Shown: positions 28,599-37,097 of the stretch, piece after piece | Layout: each line of letters begins with the position of its first letter | Position numbering within the stretch: position 1 is the stretch's first letter | Source: Candidatus Komeilibacteria bacterium | GTDB taxonomy: Bacteria > Patescibacteriota > Patescibacteriia > UBA1558 > UBA10009 | Assembly: GCA_030688315.1 (NCBI GenBank) | Contig: JAUYIT010000025.1 | Coordinates: 1 to 41,859, forward strand | Length of the DNA: 41,859 bases | Direction of reading: 5' to 3' | Program-made: the position numbers and the translations under genes | The notes under the pieces: generated by a model | The model's database searches: none | What the model saw: the letters and a program-made list of their open reading frames with translations, nothing else | Told to the model about the DNA's origin: nothing

Positions 28599-30359
28599 TT
28601 ACCAACTACCTCCTCCGCCTCCACCAAAACCTCCGCCGGAAGAACCTCCGCTAAAACCGCTATGACCGCTAGCCGCGCCGGGCTGGGAAGTAATAACGGA
28701 ACGGGAATGGGAATCAAAACTGTTTAACGAACTGACTAAAGCAATGGTGTTAAAGGCCGTAAAATTTCCATCGTACCAGCTAGGCGGGGTCACGTAAATA
28801 TTGGCGAACTGCCCGGCCCACTTTTTTTCCACGCCCAAGGCCATGGCATAAGGCAGATGCTGTTCAAAAACTGCGGGAGTTTTTTGCGGGGCATTGTGAA
28901 AATCGAGCCGCGATTTTTCGGCCACGCCCAAATACAGTTGGTAGCCCTTTATTTCCGTGACTGTATTGGAACCGGCTTCGGTTTTACGGGGCATCACCTG
29001 GCCGATTAAAATAATCAAAATTGCCGACAAAATTAAGGCGCCAATGTTAAAACCGCCGTTAAAAAAGGGCAGTACGCCCAGCCCAACGGCAAACAGTAAC
29101 GCGCCAAACACCAGATAATGAGCCCTGACCTTGCCCGGGGAAACCGGAAAAAATTTCTTCAGCACCAAAGAATCGTAAACTTCTCTCTTTAACTTGGGCA
29201 GATACTTGTAAAAACGATTTTTTAGTTCGGATAATTTAACCTGCTTGGCACTGCCAAAAACTTCTTGGGCAAATTCTTTTTCCCATAACTCCAAACCGGA
29301 AAAATCCTTGAGCTTAAACAGTTCCCAATCATTGCCTGTCAGTTTTTTTATTTTAAGATACCCTCTTACGGCCAAATGAATAAAGGTTGAGGAAATATCC
29401 CTTAAATTAACCCGTTCGTCAATTAAAGTACCCACTTCCACCGGCAACAAGTTGGCCGGGGCTTCGTAAAAAGGAATGACGGTTTTTTTGGTTCCCAAAT
29501 CGCGGCCGTGGAAATACCACAGCAGCATCATGATCACCAAAACCAGCAAGGGCAAAAGAATCAAAGGATTGTCTTTTAAGACCCAGCCCACTTGCTGAAA
29601 AAACGATGGCGCCGTTAAAATACCTTTTGGCCAGCCCAAAACCACGGTCAGACCTTCATTGGCCAGTAAAGTATTAAATGAGCTGTAGCCGACCTGCGAA
29701 TTGGTAATATTGGTCACTTGGCAATTCTGTTCCGTACTTCCGCTTAAACCCGTATAACAATCTGTTTGTAAAGTTGAAGCTAAAATGCCCGGCGGCAGTT
29801 TTACCACAATTCCCGCCCGATCAATGGCCACGGGCCAGTTATTGCCGGTTACGTTCCAGTATAATTCATCGTGATCGTTAAAAAAATTGATTACCCGATT
29901 CAATCGATAACTGATTTTATAGGTTACCCGGCCGGAAACCAAAACGTTTTCATCCCCTATTTTAATCTGAATATTACCGTCTTGCTTTTTAAGCTGATAG
30001 TTTACAGGCTGATTATTGGCATCGGTTACGCCTAAAACTTCAACTTTAACGGTAAATTTTCCGCCCCGGGCAAAATAACGGTAAGGCAGATCGCGATAAA
30101 TGCCGTGCCTTTGCATATCGCCAAAGTTATAAACAATGGTTTCGGCCACGTTGACCGAATTATCCTGATTGATTTTAAGTTCGGCCTGAAAATCGTCAAT
30201 ATATTCCTCGGTCTGCTCCTGGGCCATAACTTTTGGCGTCAGCCACGAAAAAACGTTTCTGGGCTGGCTAAATTGTTGGACAAAATAAAAAACCGCCAAC
30301 AGCGATAATATAAAAACAACAATGAAAAACCACAGGAAGCGTTTTTGATGATGTCTCAT
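28599..30359 (-). CDS. DUF2207 family membrane protein
   Basis: A 586-residue protein. A signal-type helix (about 9-29) is followed by an extracytoplasmic beta-rich DUF2207 domain (about 50-250, with DDFQAELKINQDNSVNVAETI and RHGIYRDLPYRY), a membrane helix (about 267-288), a cytoplasmic region (310-410), two more helices (about 412-455) and a Gly/Ser tail ending SGGGFGGGGGGSW. The glycine-rich end is typical of DUF2207. Role unknown, often linked to the envelope. An extended -10 sits so close upstream that the mRNA may be leaderless. It follows mltG on the same strand. Confidence 0.9.
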   Translation of the reverse strand: MRHHQKRFLWFFIVVFILSLLAVFYFVQQFSQPRNVFSWLTPKVMAQEQTEEYIDDFQAELKINQDNSVNVAETIVYNFGDMQRHGIYRDLPYRYFARGGKFTVKVEVLGVTDANNQPVNYQLKKQDGNIQIKIGDENVLVSGRVTYKISYRLNRVINFFNDHDELYWNVTGNNWPVAIDRAGIVVKLPPGILASTLQTDCYTGLSGSTEQNCQVTNITNSQVGYSSFNTLLANEGLTVVLGWPKGILTAPSFFQQVGWVLKDNPLILLPLLVLVIMMLLWYFHGRDLGTKKTVIPFYEAPANLLPVEVGTLIDERVNLRDISSTFIHLAVRGYLKIKKLTGNDWELFKLKDFSGLELWEKEFAQEVFGSAKQVKLSELKNRFYKYLPKLKREVYDSLVLKKFFPVSPGKVRAHYLVFGALLFAVGLGVLPFFNGGFNIGALILSAILIILIGQVMPRKTEAGSNTVTEIKGYQLYLGVAEKSRLDFHNAPQKTPAVFEQHLPYAMALGVEKKWAGQFANIYVTPPSWYDGNFTAFNTIALVSSLNSFDSHSRSVITSQPGAASGHSGFSGGSSGGGFGGGGGGSW

Positions 30360-30366
30360 GGGTATT

Positions 30367-30395
30367 ATTATACCATATCCGTAACCTAATCTAAA
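30367..30395 (-). promoter_or_regulatory. DUF2207 gene promoter
   Basis: TTTAGA, 17 bases, TGG-TATAAT (extended -10) on the minus strand. The start site would be within one or two bases of the ATG, predicting a leaderless transcript. Confidence 0.6.
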
Positions 30396-31396
30396 TACTT
30401 CCGCTTGTTGGCCAGATGTTCATCGTAAGTTTTAGAGTAAATAACTTGGCCGTCGTCGGTCGTTAAAAAATAATAATACTGATTGGGCGTGGGGTAAATG
30501 GCGGCCATAATGGCGTTTAAGCCCGGGTTGCTGATGGGGCCCGGCGGCAGACCTCGATACTTATAGGTATTGTAAGGGCTATCGATTTTTAAATCTTCGG
30601 CCGTGGACTGGGCGCGGCCACTGCCGGTGAGATAATTAACAGTAGCATCTGATTGCAAAGCTATGCCGGCCTCCAAACGCTTGTAAAAAATATCGGCCAC
30701 CAGCCGCATGTCATCGGGGTTTCTAACTTCCTTTTCTATAATTGAAGCCAAGGTGATTATTTCAAATAGCGATTTATCGCGCCGTTTAATTTCTTGCAAC
30801 AAATCAGGGGTTAATTTTTGGCTAAAATTATTAAGCATTTTTTTAATAATCTCTTGAGCGGTGGAGTTTTTAAACACGCGGTAAGTATCGGGAAACAAAT
30901 AACCTTCCAAATCCACGCTGGCCGGCTTGTCCGTCAAAAAAGCATACTGGCTGACATACGCGCCCAAATCGCGGCCGACTAAATTAAGAAAATATTCTGC
31001 CTGGACCAATCCCTGCTTTTCCAGATAAGCGGCAATCTCTTTATTATTCCAACCTTCAATAATAGTAATTTTCTGTTCGGAATTGCCCGACGAGGTTAAT
31101 AGTTTGACCAGCTGACGGATACTGGAATCAGACGGCACATCATAAACTCCGGCCACAAAATTTCTTTCCAAATTTTTTTGCCAAACATAAACATCAAACC
31201 AAAAACTGCTCCTGATTAGACCGCGCTTGGCTAACTTGGAGCTGATTTGATTAACGCCCTCGCCCTGCTCAACCTCAAAAGCAACCTTGGCGGTGGAATC
31301 GCCGACCGGCGCGGAAATTTGATAAGAATAAAAAACCCAACCGCCTACCGCGACCAGCATAACCAGAATTAATAAATATTTTATTATTTTAAACAT
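30386..31396 (-). CDS. mltG: endolytic murein transglycosylase MltG
   Basis: A 336-residue YceG/MltG protein with an N-terminal membrane helix (about 5-26), a LysM-like region (about 37-110, VEQGEGVNQISSKLAKRGLI) and the catalytic YceG domain. TLASIIEKEVRNPDDMRLVA holds the catalytic Glu, and ALQSDATVNYL and YKYRGLPPGPISNPGLNAI are conserved signatures. MltG cuts nascent glycan strands at the membrane and sets their length. Length fits. It starts two bases after manC ends, so the two are co-transcribed. Confidence 0.95.
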   Translation of the reverse strand: MFKIIKYLLILVMLVAVGGWVFYSYQISAPVGDSTAKVAFEVEQGEGVNQISSKLAKRGLIRSSFWFDVYVWQKNLERNFVAGVYDVPSDSSIRQLVKLLTSSGNSEQKITIIEGWNNKEIAAYLEKQGLVQAEYFLNLVGRDLGAYVSQYAFLTDKPASVDLEGYLFPDTYRVFKNSTAQEIIKKMLNNFSQKLTPDLLQEIKRRDKSLFEIITLASIIEKEVRNPDDMRLVADIFYKRLEAGIALQSDATVNYLTGSGRAQSTAEDLKIDSPYNTYKYRGLPPGPISNPGLNAIMAAIYPTPNQYYYFLTTDDGQVIYSKTYDEHLANKRKYLD

Positions 31397-31398
31397 TT

Positions 31399-32460
31399 TT
31401 ATAAATACTTCTTTAATTGTCTTCGTTCCAATTCTTCCACGATTTTTTTTACGTCTTGCGCGCGGTCTTTAGGGCAAACCAGCAAAGCGTCATCCGTTTG
31501 CACAACAATCATATTGCGCAAACCGACGGCCGTAACCAGCTTGTTGGAAAAATTGTAAATCAAATTACCGCTGGAATCCAAAACTATGTTGTTGCCGCTT
31601 AACACATTGTCGGCCGGTTTTTTAGCTAGCACGTCATGAATCGTCCGCCAATGACCCACGTCCACCCAGTCAAACGAGGCGGGCAGACACAGCATTTTTT
31701 TCGCCCGTTCCATGATGCCGTAATCAATGCTGATTTTTTCCATCCGGCCAAAATATTTTTTAATTTGCCCGGGCTGATTTTTTATTTCCATCAACACGCC
31801 GTAGTGCTTAGGCAAATATTTCTTAAATAGATCCAACATGGTTTGGGGCTTAAAAACAAAATAACCCGGGTTCCATAAATAATGGCCGCTAGTTAAATAT
31901 TTGGCCGCGGTTTTTAAATCCGGTTTTTCCTTAAAGCCGCCGACTTTATAAATTTTATCTTTACCCAGGGTGTCAAAAATTTTGTTCAACTTAATATAAC
32001 CGTAACCGGTTTCGGGATAGGCCGGCTTAAGTCCGATCAAAACCAAATGATCGGGATATTTGTTAACCGTTTTTTCTGCTTGCCTTAAAATTCTTGAATA
32101 CTCCGAGCTGTTGTTAAGATGATGATCGGCCCAAACAGTCGCGATTGTAGCGTCCGGATTTTTTTGGGCGATCGACATAACGGCAAAGCCGATAGCCGCG
32201 GCCGTATCTCTTTTTTCCGGCTCAACCAAATAATGATTTTTTAAAATCAAACTGCCTAAATCTTTTTTAATAAGTTTAAGCTGGGATTGATTGGTTGATA
32301 AAAAAAGATCTTCCTTTTTAAAAGTATGCAACATTCTGTTAACCGTGGACTTTAAAAGAGTTTGACTGCCTAAAAAGGGTTGAACTTGTTTGGGATCTCT
32401 TTTTCTGGAAACCGGCCACAATCTGGTGCCCGTGCCGCCGGCTAAAATAAGAATTTTCAT
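31399..32460 (-). CDS. manC: mannose-1-phosphate guanylyltransferase
   Basis: From ATG at 32460 (the track's TTG extension is rejected) the protein is 353 residues. MKILILAGGTGTRLWPVSRK is the nucleotidyl-binding signature; FKEKPDLKTAAKYL and LWNPGYFVFKP and FDWVDVGHW are conserved GMP-type motifs. It makes GDP-mannose from GTP and mannose-1-phosphate. The C-terminal isomerase domain of bifunctional ManC/AlgA enzymes is absent, so this is the transferase-only form. It heads the manC-mltG pair and is divergent from the CAP-domain gene. Confidence 0.93.
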   Translation of the reverse strand: MKILILAGGTGTRLWPVSRKRDPKQVQPFLGSQTLLKSTVNRMLHTFKKEDLFLSTNQSQLKLIKKDLGSLILKNHYLVEPEKRDTAAAIGFAVMSIAQKNPDATIATVWADHHLNNSSEYSRILRQAEKTVNKYPDHLVLIGLKPAYPETGYGYIKLNKIFDTLGKDKIYKVGGFKEKPDLKTAAKYLTSGHYLWNPGYFVFKPQTMLDLFKKYLPKHYGVLMEIKNQPGQIKKYFGRMEKISIDYGIMERAKKMLCLPASFDWVDVGHWRTIHDVLAKKPADNVLSGNNIVLDSSGNLIYNFSNKLVTAVGLRNMIVVQTDDALLVCPKDRAQDVKKIVEELERRQLKKYL

Positions 32461-32522
32461 AAGTGACGTATTACATGATATATGGTAGCAAACTGACCAG
32501 CACAAAGCAATGAGTGATGTTG

Positions 32523-32551
32523 TTGACAAATGGCCTGTTGTGTGCTATACT
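32523..32551 (+). promoter_or_regulatory. promoter of the CAP-domain gene
   Basis: Consensus TTGACA, 17 bases, TATACT. Start near 32558, leaving a leader of about 115 bases. Confidence 0.85.
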
Positions 32552-32557
32552 GTATTT

Positions 32558-32672
32558 ATAAGGGTAAAGAACTACCCTTTTTATATTTGCCCGATACAAT
32601 ATTTTGTGATTATTGTAGGGTAAAAATCGCCGGAAGCCAAAATAGCCGAAGGCATAAAAAAACCAAAACAAA
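32558..32672 (+). promoter_or_regulatory. structured 5' leader of the CAP-domain gene
   Basis: Two hairpins lie in tandem: AAGGGTA / TACCCTT followed by a short T-run (32560-32582), and a longer stem TTGCCC-GA-TACAATA / TATTGTA-GGGTAA (32587-32623). Then GCCGGAAGCC and GCCGAAGGC words precede the ATG. I recognise no Rfam riboswitch. Confidence 0.45.
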
Positions 32673-33296
32673 ATGACTCTTTTGAATTTTAGGGAAGCAA
32701 AGGATGATTTGCTTTCTCCAAAAAATAATTATAAGGCCAGAATTGCCATGATTACGCTTGGCCTGCTTTTGAGCATTGCTTACATGCTCTTTTTTATTCC
32801 CCGCTCCGCCGGAGCGGATAACGTTAAATTGGAAGTTAAGCGGCTGATTGATTTAACCAACGCCGAAAGAATTAAGAATAATCTGCCGACCTTAACCATT
32901 AATACCGATCTTAATTTGGCCGCCAAGCATAAGGCCTCGGATATTTTTAAATGGCAAAAATTTTCACATGATCTGCCCGGCAAAAAATTCTCCGATGAAG
33001 TAAAGAAAGTGGGTTATGAATACGCCATTACCGGTGAAAATTTGGCCGAGGGCTTTGCCGATGCCGAAGCTATTATGAAGGCCTGGATGAAAAGCCAGGG
33101 CCACCGCGAAAACATTTTAAATCCCCGCTATCAAGAAATTGGCATGAGCATTAAGCGCGACAAGCTGGAAGGGCGCGTTACTTATGTGGTGGTGCAATAT
33201 TTTGGTTCCCGATTGGATCCGTTGATTATTTTATCCGAAAACTTTTGGCCCTCATCCTATAAAGCCAAGCATGAACTGATGATTGTCAGTTCGTAA
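32673..33296 (+). CDS. CAP (SCP/PR-1) domain secreted protein
   Basis: A 207-residue protein with a cytoplasmic N-terminus, one membrane helix (about 23-42) and an extracytoplasmic CAP domain (about 55-185). LIDLTNAERIKNNLPTLTIN, LAAKHKASDIF, GENLAEGFADAEAIMKAWM and SQGHRENILNPRYQEIGMSI are the conserved CAP blocks, including the His and Glu residues of the cavity. Bacterial YkwD-like CAP proteins are extracellular; their activity is poorly defined. It has a strong promoter and a structured leader and is convergent with uppP. Confidence 0.92.
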   Translation: MTLLNFREAKDDLLSPKNNYKARIAMITLGLLLSIAYMLFFIPRSAGADNVKLEVKRLIDLTNAERIKNNLPTLTINTDLNLAAKHKASDIFKWQKFSHDLPGKKFSDEVKKVGYEYAITGENLAEGFADAEAIMKAWMKSQGHRENILNPRYQEIGMSIKRDKLEGRVTYVVVQYFGSRLDPLIILSENFWPSSYKAKHELMIVSS

Positions 33297-33299
33297 AAA

Positions 33300-34109
33300 T
33301 TAAATTAGAAATAATAAGAGTCCGGCGGCAAGCAATAGCCGGTAAACGGCAAAGCCGTTTAAGGAGTGGCTTTCCAAAAAGCGCATAAAAAATTTGATCA
33401 CGGCGTAACCGGCGCAGGCGGAAACCAAAAAACCGATTAAAGCCATAAAAACAAAATTTGTGTTCAGGTCACTCAAAGGAATTTGAGTGACCTTTTGAAT
33501 TGTGGCGCCCAAAATTATAGGCAAGGAAAGTAAAAATGAAAAACGAGCCGCTTCTTTTCTTTTAAACCCAAGGCCAAGGCCGGCCACAATGGTGATGCCG
33601 GAACGCGACATGCCCGGCAAAAAAGCCAGCACCTGCGCCAGACCGACTATAACGGTATCGCTAAAACTCATGGATTCAAGATTGCGGTTTTTTTTGCCCA
33701 GCCGTTCGTAAATAAAAAACAGCAAACTGCCAATAACCAGAGTAATGGCCACCCAGGCCACGGAGCGGAAAGTGTTTTCAATCAGATCGCCGAAAAAATA
33801 ACCGGCTATGGCGGCCGGAATCGCGCCGACCACAATTAACCAGGGCAATTGTTCGTCAAAATTATGAGTGATTTTTAATCTAAATAAACTTCTAAAAAAA
33901 CCGGCTATTAAACGGCCGACTTCATTTTTAAAAAACAATAACGTGGCGACCAAAGTGCCGGCGTGCAAAATAACGTCGTAAGTCAAGCTGTTCAGCAAAG
34001 GCGAATCAATCAGTCGATGCAATATAATAAGATGGCCGGAACTGGAAATAGGCAAAAATTCAGTTAAGGCCTGAACCAGTCCGAGGATGATTGAGTAAAT
34101 GTAATCCAT
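33300..34109 (-). CDS. uppP: undecaprenyl-diphosphatase
   Basis: A 269-residue polytopic protein of the BacA type. LTEFLPISSSGHLIILHRL (about 16-34) and AFLPGMSRSGITIVAGLG are the two catalytic signatures, holding the conserved Glu, Ser and Arg. About eight membrane helices. It dephosphorylates undecaprenyl diphosphate for reuse as lipid carrier; uppS at 7767-8450 makes the precursor. Length fits the family. It is divergent from the PAP2-like gene. Confidence 0.97.
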   Translation of the reverse strand: MDYIYSIILGLVQALTEFLPISSSGHLIILHRLIDSPLLNSLTYDVILHAGTLVATLLFFKNEVGRLIAGFFRSLFRLKITHNFDEQLPWLIVVGAIPAAIAGYFFGDLIENTFRSVAWVAITLVIGSLLFFIYERLGKKNRNLESMSFSDTVIVGLAQVLAFLPGMSRSGITIVAGLGLGFKRKEAARFSFLLSLPIILGATIQKVTQIPLSDLNTNFVFMALIGFLVSACAGYAVIKFFMRFLESHSLNGFAVYRLLLAAGLLLFLI

Positions 34110-34119
34110 GTTGTATAAT
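34091..34119 (+). promoter_or_regulatory. promoter of the divergent-PAP2 gene
   Basis: TTGAGT, 17 bases, TATAAT on the plus strand, partly inside the first codons of uppP on the other strand. Start near 34126, 39 bases before the ATG. Confidence 0.7.
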
Positions 34120-34164
34120 TATGTTAGTAAAAGTATATCTTAAAAACCCTAAAAATTCAATCGC

Positions 34165-34584
34165 ATGAAATACTTTTTAATCCCGCTAATCATTTCCGTT
34201 ATTGTCCATGGAATCAAGCTGGTTCTGGATATCGCCAAAGGCCGTTTTAGCTGGCATAAGGCCGGACATTACGGCGGTATGCCCTCTTCGCACGCGGCCC
34301 TAGTTACTTCGTTGGCTACCATTATTTATTTGAACCAGGGGCTAAGCGCCACTTTTGGCTTGGCGGTTGTTTTGGCAATTATCGTGATGCGTGACGCCAT
34401 CGGCTTTAGGGGCTACTTGAGCGAACATGGACGGATTTTGAATAAACTTATTAAGGATCTGCCTGACGAGGAAGAATACAAATATCCGGTTCTTCAGGAA
34501 ACCATTGCTCACACCTGGGCGCAGATTGCGGTGGGCGGATTGTTGGGCATTATTTTGACCTTAATTCTATTTCTGACAATTTGA
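34165..34584 (+). CDS. divergent PAP2 family (DUF212) membrane protein
   Basis: A 139-residue protein with about four membrane helices. HKAGHYGGMPSSHAALVTSL and VVLAIIVMRDAIGFRGYLSEHGR are the characteristic blocks of the divergent PAP2 family, related to acid phosphatase/haloperoxidase PAP2 enzymes. In this family the usual PAP2 residues are only partly kept, so the substrate is uncertain; a lipid phosphate is likely. Its 3' end overlaps mutM by 18 bases in convergent orientation. Neighbouring uppP suggests a shared theme in lipid-phosphate chemistry. Confidence 0.88.
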   Translation: MKYFLIPLIISVIVHGIKLVLDIAKGRFSWHKAGHYGGMPSSHAALVTSLATIIYLNQGLSATFGLAVVLAIIVMRDAIGFRGYLSEHGRILNKLIKDLPDEEEYKYPVLQETIAHTWAQIAVGGLLGIILTLILFLTI

Positions 34585-35427
34585 ACAAAAAACCGTTCCT
34601 CTGCCGCCGAGTTTGATTTTACTTAAGATTGAATGGCAACGGAGGCATGGTTGCCCGCCGCGCTGATACACTTTAAGCTTGGCCACAAACCCTCCCCTTT
34701 CACCCGAAGCGCTCACAAAAGTATTAACCGAAGTTCCGCCCAGCTTGATGGCTTGGCGGAGTTTTTTTATTATGGATTGGCGAAGGCCTTTAATTTCTTC
34801 ATCTTTGAGTTTAAAGGCCGGCCGCAAAGGATGAATGCTGGAATCGAATAAACTCTCATCAGCGTAAATATTGCCGATGCCGGCGATTAAACCCTGCTCC
34901 ATTAAAAATTGTTTGATTTTTAACTTCGGTCTTTTGGCTAAAATTTCTTTAAACTTATTCAAACTGAATTCTTGAGTTAAAGGTTCAACGCCGTATTTAG
35001 ACACTATCTGCTGGAATTGTTGGGTATTGACGATTTTTAACCAGCCGAATTTTCTAATATCATGAAACAGCAGTTGACCGCCGTTTTTAAAATCCAGAAT
35101 GATTCTGGTAAATTGATTGGGCTTGGTTACGTCAAAACCGGTAAACGTAATCGGGTGCCCTCCCCCGCTGGCTTTGCCTAACTTATCAAGATAAATCATT
35201 TGGCCGGTCATTTTTAAATGCGAGAGTAAATAACGTCCGTCAGCCAGCGTGATGATGATCATTTTGCCCCGCCTTGATACTCCGCTGACCCGGGCGTTTT
35301 TAATTTGTGCGGCAAAATTATGGCTGACCATTTTTGGCGCTTTAACCTGGGCAACTAAAAACACCTTGCCGATAATTTTATTCGCAAGGTGGTTAACAAC
35401 CGTTTGAACTTCTGGTAATTCTGGCAT
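34567..35427 (-). CDS. mutM: formamidopyrimidine-DNA glycosylase (Fpg/MutM)
   Basis: A 286-residue enzyme. The N-terminus MPELPEVQTVVNHL has catalytic Pro2 and Glu3, with a beta-sandwich Lys region at LSHLKMTGQMI. The helix-two-turn-helix is around GIGNIYADESLFDS, and the C-terminal zinc finger is QRGGQPCLRCHSI and VFCSNCQK (CxxC...CxxC). It excises oxidised purines such as 8-oxoguanine and nicks the abasic site. Length is near the norm. It is downstream of the first gpmI, separated by a REP-like element. Confidence 0.97.
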   Translation of the reverse strand: MPELPEVQTVVNHLANKIIGKVFLVAQVKAPKMVSHNFAAQIKNARVSGVSRRGKMIIITLADGRYLLSHLKMTGQMIYLDKLGKASGGGHPITFTGFDVTKPNQFTRIILDFKNGGQLLFHDIRKFGWLKIVNTQQFQQIVSKYGVEPLTQEFSLNKFKEILAKRPKLKIKQFLMEQGLIAGIGNIYADESLFDSSIHPLRPAFKLKDEEIKGLRQSIIKKLRQAIKLGGTSVNTFVSASGERGGFVAKLKVYQRGGQPCLRCHSILSKIKLGGRGTVFCSNCQK

Positions 35428-35442
35428 AGACTTTGTTATTGC

Positions 35443-35511
35443 GAGGGCCGGCGCTTAGCGGTCATTGCGAGCCCCAAAGGGGCGAAGCAATGACCATTGT
35501 GCGCCGGCCTC
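35443..35511. repeat. REP-like element, copy 2, nested in a second inverted repeat
   Basis: Core GGTCATTGC / GCAATGACC (35460-35468, 35487-35495) around CCCCAAAGGGG, bracketed by outer arms GCCGGCGC / GCGCCGGC that are unrelated to the outer arms of copies 1 and 3. It lies between gpmI-1 and mutM. Confidence 0.8.
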
Positions 35512-35512
35512 T

Positions 35513-37087
35513 TTAAATTAACGGACGGCCGGTCATTTCATCCGGGCGTTTTAAACCCATGATTTTTAAAATGGTGGGGGCTACGTCAGCCAGCACGCCC
35601 GCCGAAGACATTTGCGAAAGATCGTTGCCATGGGCGTGCGCGGCCACCTTGCCCTTAAATTCATTACCGATGATGAATAACGGTACCGGATTGGAACTGT
35701 GTTCCTTGTTGATTTCACCGGTCTGCAAATTAAACACCTCCTCGGCGTTGCCGTGGTCGGCGGTAATTAAGGCCACGCCGTTTTTGGCCAGAACTCTGGC
35801 CACTATCTGACCGATCAATTCGTCCACAATTTCCACCGACTTAATGGTAGCCGGCAAATTGCCGCTGTGCCCCACCATGTCGGGATTGGCAAAATTCATC
35901 ACCATAAAATCATAGTTGTCCGCGTCAATTTCCTTAAGCACCCGGTTGGTAATTTCCCGCGCCGACATTTCGGGCTTTTTATCGTAACTGGAAACCTGCG
36001 GCGAAGGCACAATAGCCCTCTCTTCATTGGCAAAAGCGGCTTCCTGACCGCCGTTAAAGAAAAAGGTTACGTGGGCGTATTTTTCGGTTTCGGCAATGTG
36101 CAGTTGTTTTAAGCCGGCATCGGCAATCACTTTAGCCAAAGGCGCGTTAACCAATTCCGGCGGAAAAGCCACGTCTATGGGCAGATCTTTTTCAAATTCG
36201 GTCATGGCCGTGAATTTTAAATTTTTAAAATAAGCGCGTGGGCTGAATTTTTCCAAAGCCGGCAAAACAAAGGCCTTGGTGATTTGTCTGGCACGGTCGG
36301 CGCGGAAATTAAAAAAAATCAAGGCGTCGCCGTCTTTAACCAAACCGACTGGCTGGCCGTTTTGGGTGATGACCGTGGGCGTAAATTCTTCATCGTAAAC
36401 TTTACGGCCGTACGATTCATCAATGGCCTCTAAAGCGTCTTCAAATTTTTTTTCTGACTGGCCCTGCGTCATGGCCAAATAAGTTTGCGAAATCCTATCC
36501 CAGTGGTTATCACGATCCATGGCAAAAAACCGGCCGGATAAAGTGGCAATTTGACCGAGGCCGATCTGCTTAAGTTTGCCCTGCAATTGCTCTATGTATT
36601 TGCGGCCGCTGTTAAAAGGGGTATCGCGGCCGTCTAAAAACGGATGTAAATAAACATTTTTCACTTTTTTGGTTTGCGCCAATTCCACCAAAGCGTAGGC
36701 GTGTTCGTTATATGAATGAACTCCGCCCGGGCTCATTAGGCCCATGATGTGCAAATCCCCGCCGGTTTTTTGAACGTGCGCGGCTGCGTCTGCGAACGCC
36801 CGGTTATTAAAAAAACTGCCGTCGGCAATTGAACGGGAAATTCTGGGCAAGCTTTGATAAACAATTTTACCGGACCCGAGTGATAAGTGGCCGACCTCGG
36901 AATTGCCCATTTCGCCCCAAGAAAGACCGACCGCTTCACCGGCGGCCTGCAAACTTAAAACAGGATAAGTTTCCAAATAAGAATCAAAATTGGGCTTGTT
37001 GGCCAAAGTTATGGCGTTGCCTTTGGACGGCGAACTAATGCCGTAGCCGTCAATGATGATTAAAGCGACTGGTTTTGGCCTGACCAT
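35513..37087 (-). CDS. gpmI: 2,3-bisphosphoglycerate-independent phosphoglycerate mutase, paralogue 1
   Basis: A 524-residue alkaline-phosphatase-superfamily mutase. IDGYGISSPSKGNAITLA carries the metal Asp13, GNSEVGHLSLGSGK the phosphoserine Ser63, and FLDGRDTPF, SGRFFAMDRDNHWDR, FFNFRADRARQI, AETEKYAHVTFFFNGG and TADHGNAEEV the remaining conserved residues. It interconverts 3- and 2-phosphoglycerate using Mn2+. The gene ahead (ending 10 bases upstream) is a second full-length copy. The pair shares all catalytic motifs but differs widely elsewhere, so they are not a recent duplicate. Confidence 0.96.
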   Translation of the reverse strand: MVRPKPVALIIIDGYGISSPSKGNAITLANKPNFDSYLETYPVLSLQAAGEAVGLSWGEMGNSEVGHLSLGSGKIVYQSLPRISRSIADGSFFNNRAFADAAAHVQKTGGDLHIMGLMSPGGVHSYNEHAYALVELAQTKKVKNVYLHPFLDGRDTPFNSGRKYIEQLQGKLKQIGLGQIATLSGRFFAMDRDNHWDRISQTYLAMTQGQSEKKFEDALEAIDESYGRKVYDEEFTPTVITQNGQPVGLVKDGDALIFFNFRADRARQITKAFVLPALEKFSPRAYFKNLKFTAMTEFEKDLPIDVAFPPELVNAPLAKVIADAGLKQLHIAETEKYAHVTFFFNGGQEAAFANEERAIVPSPQVSSYDKKPEMSAREITNRVLKEIDADNYDFMVMNFANPDMVGHSGNLPATIKSVEIVDELIGQIVARVLAKNGVALITADHGNAEEVFNLQTGEINKEHSSNPVPLFIIGNEFKGKVAAHAHGNDLSQMSSAGVLADVAPTILKIMGLKRPDEMTGRPLI

Positions 37088-37097
37088 GAAAAAAATA

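Noticed and set aside
32461-32529. 23-residue extension of manC in the track
   Set aside because: MKILILAGG at 32460 is the natural family start; the extension begins with TTG and runs into the divergent promoter region.
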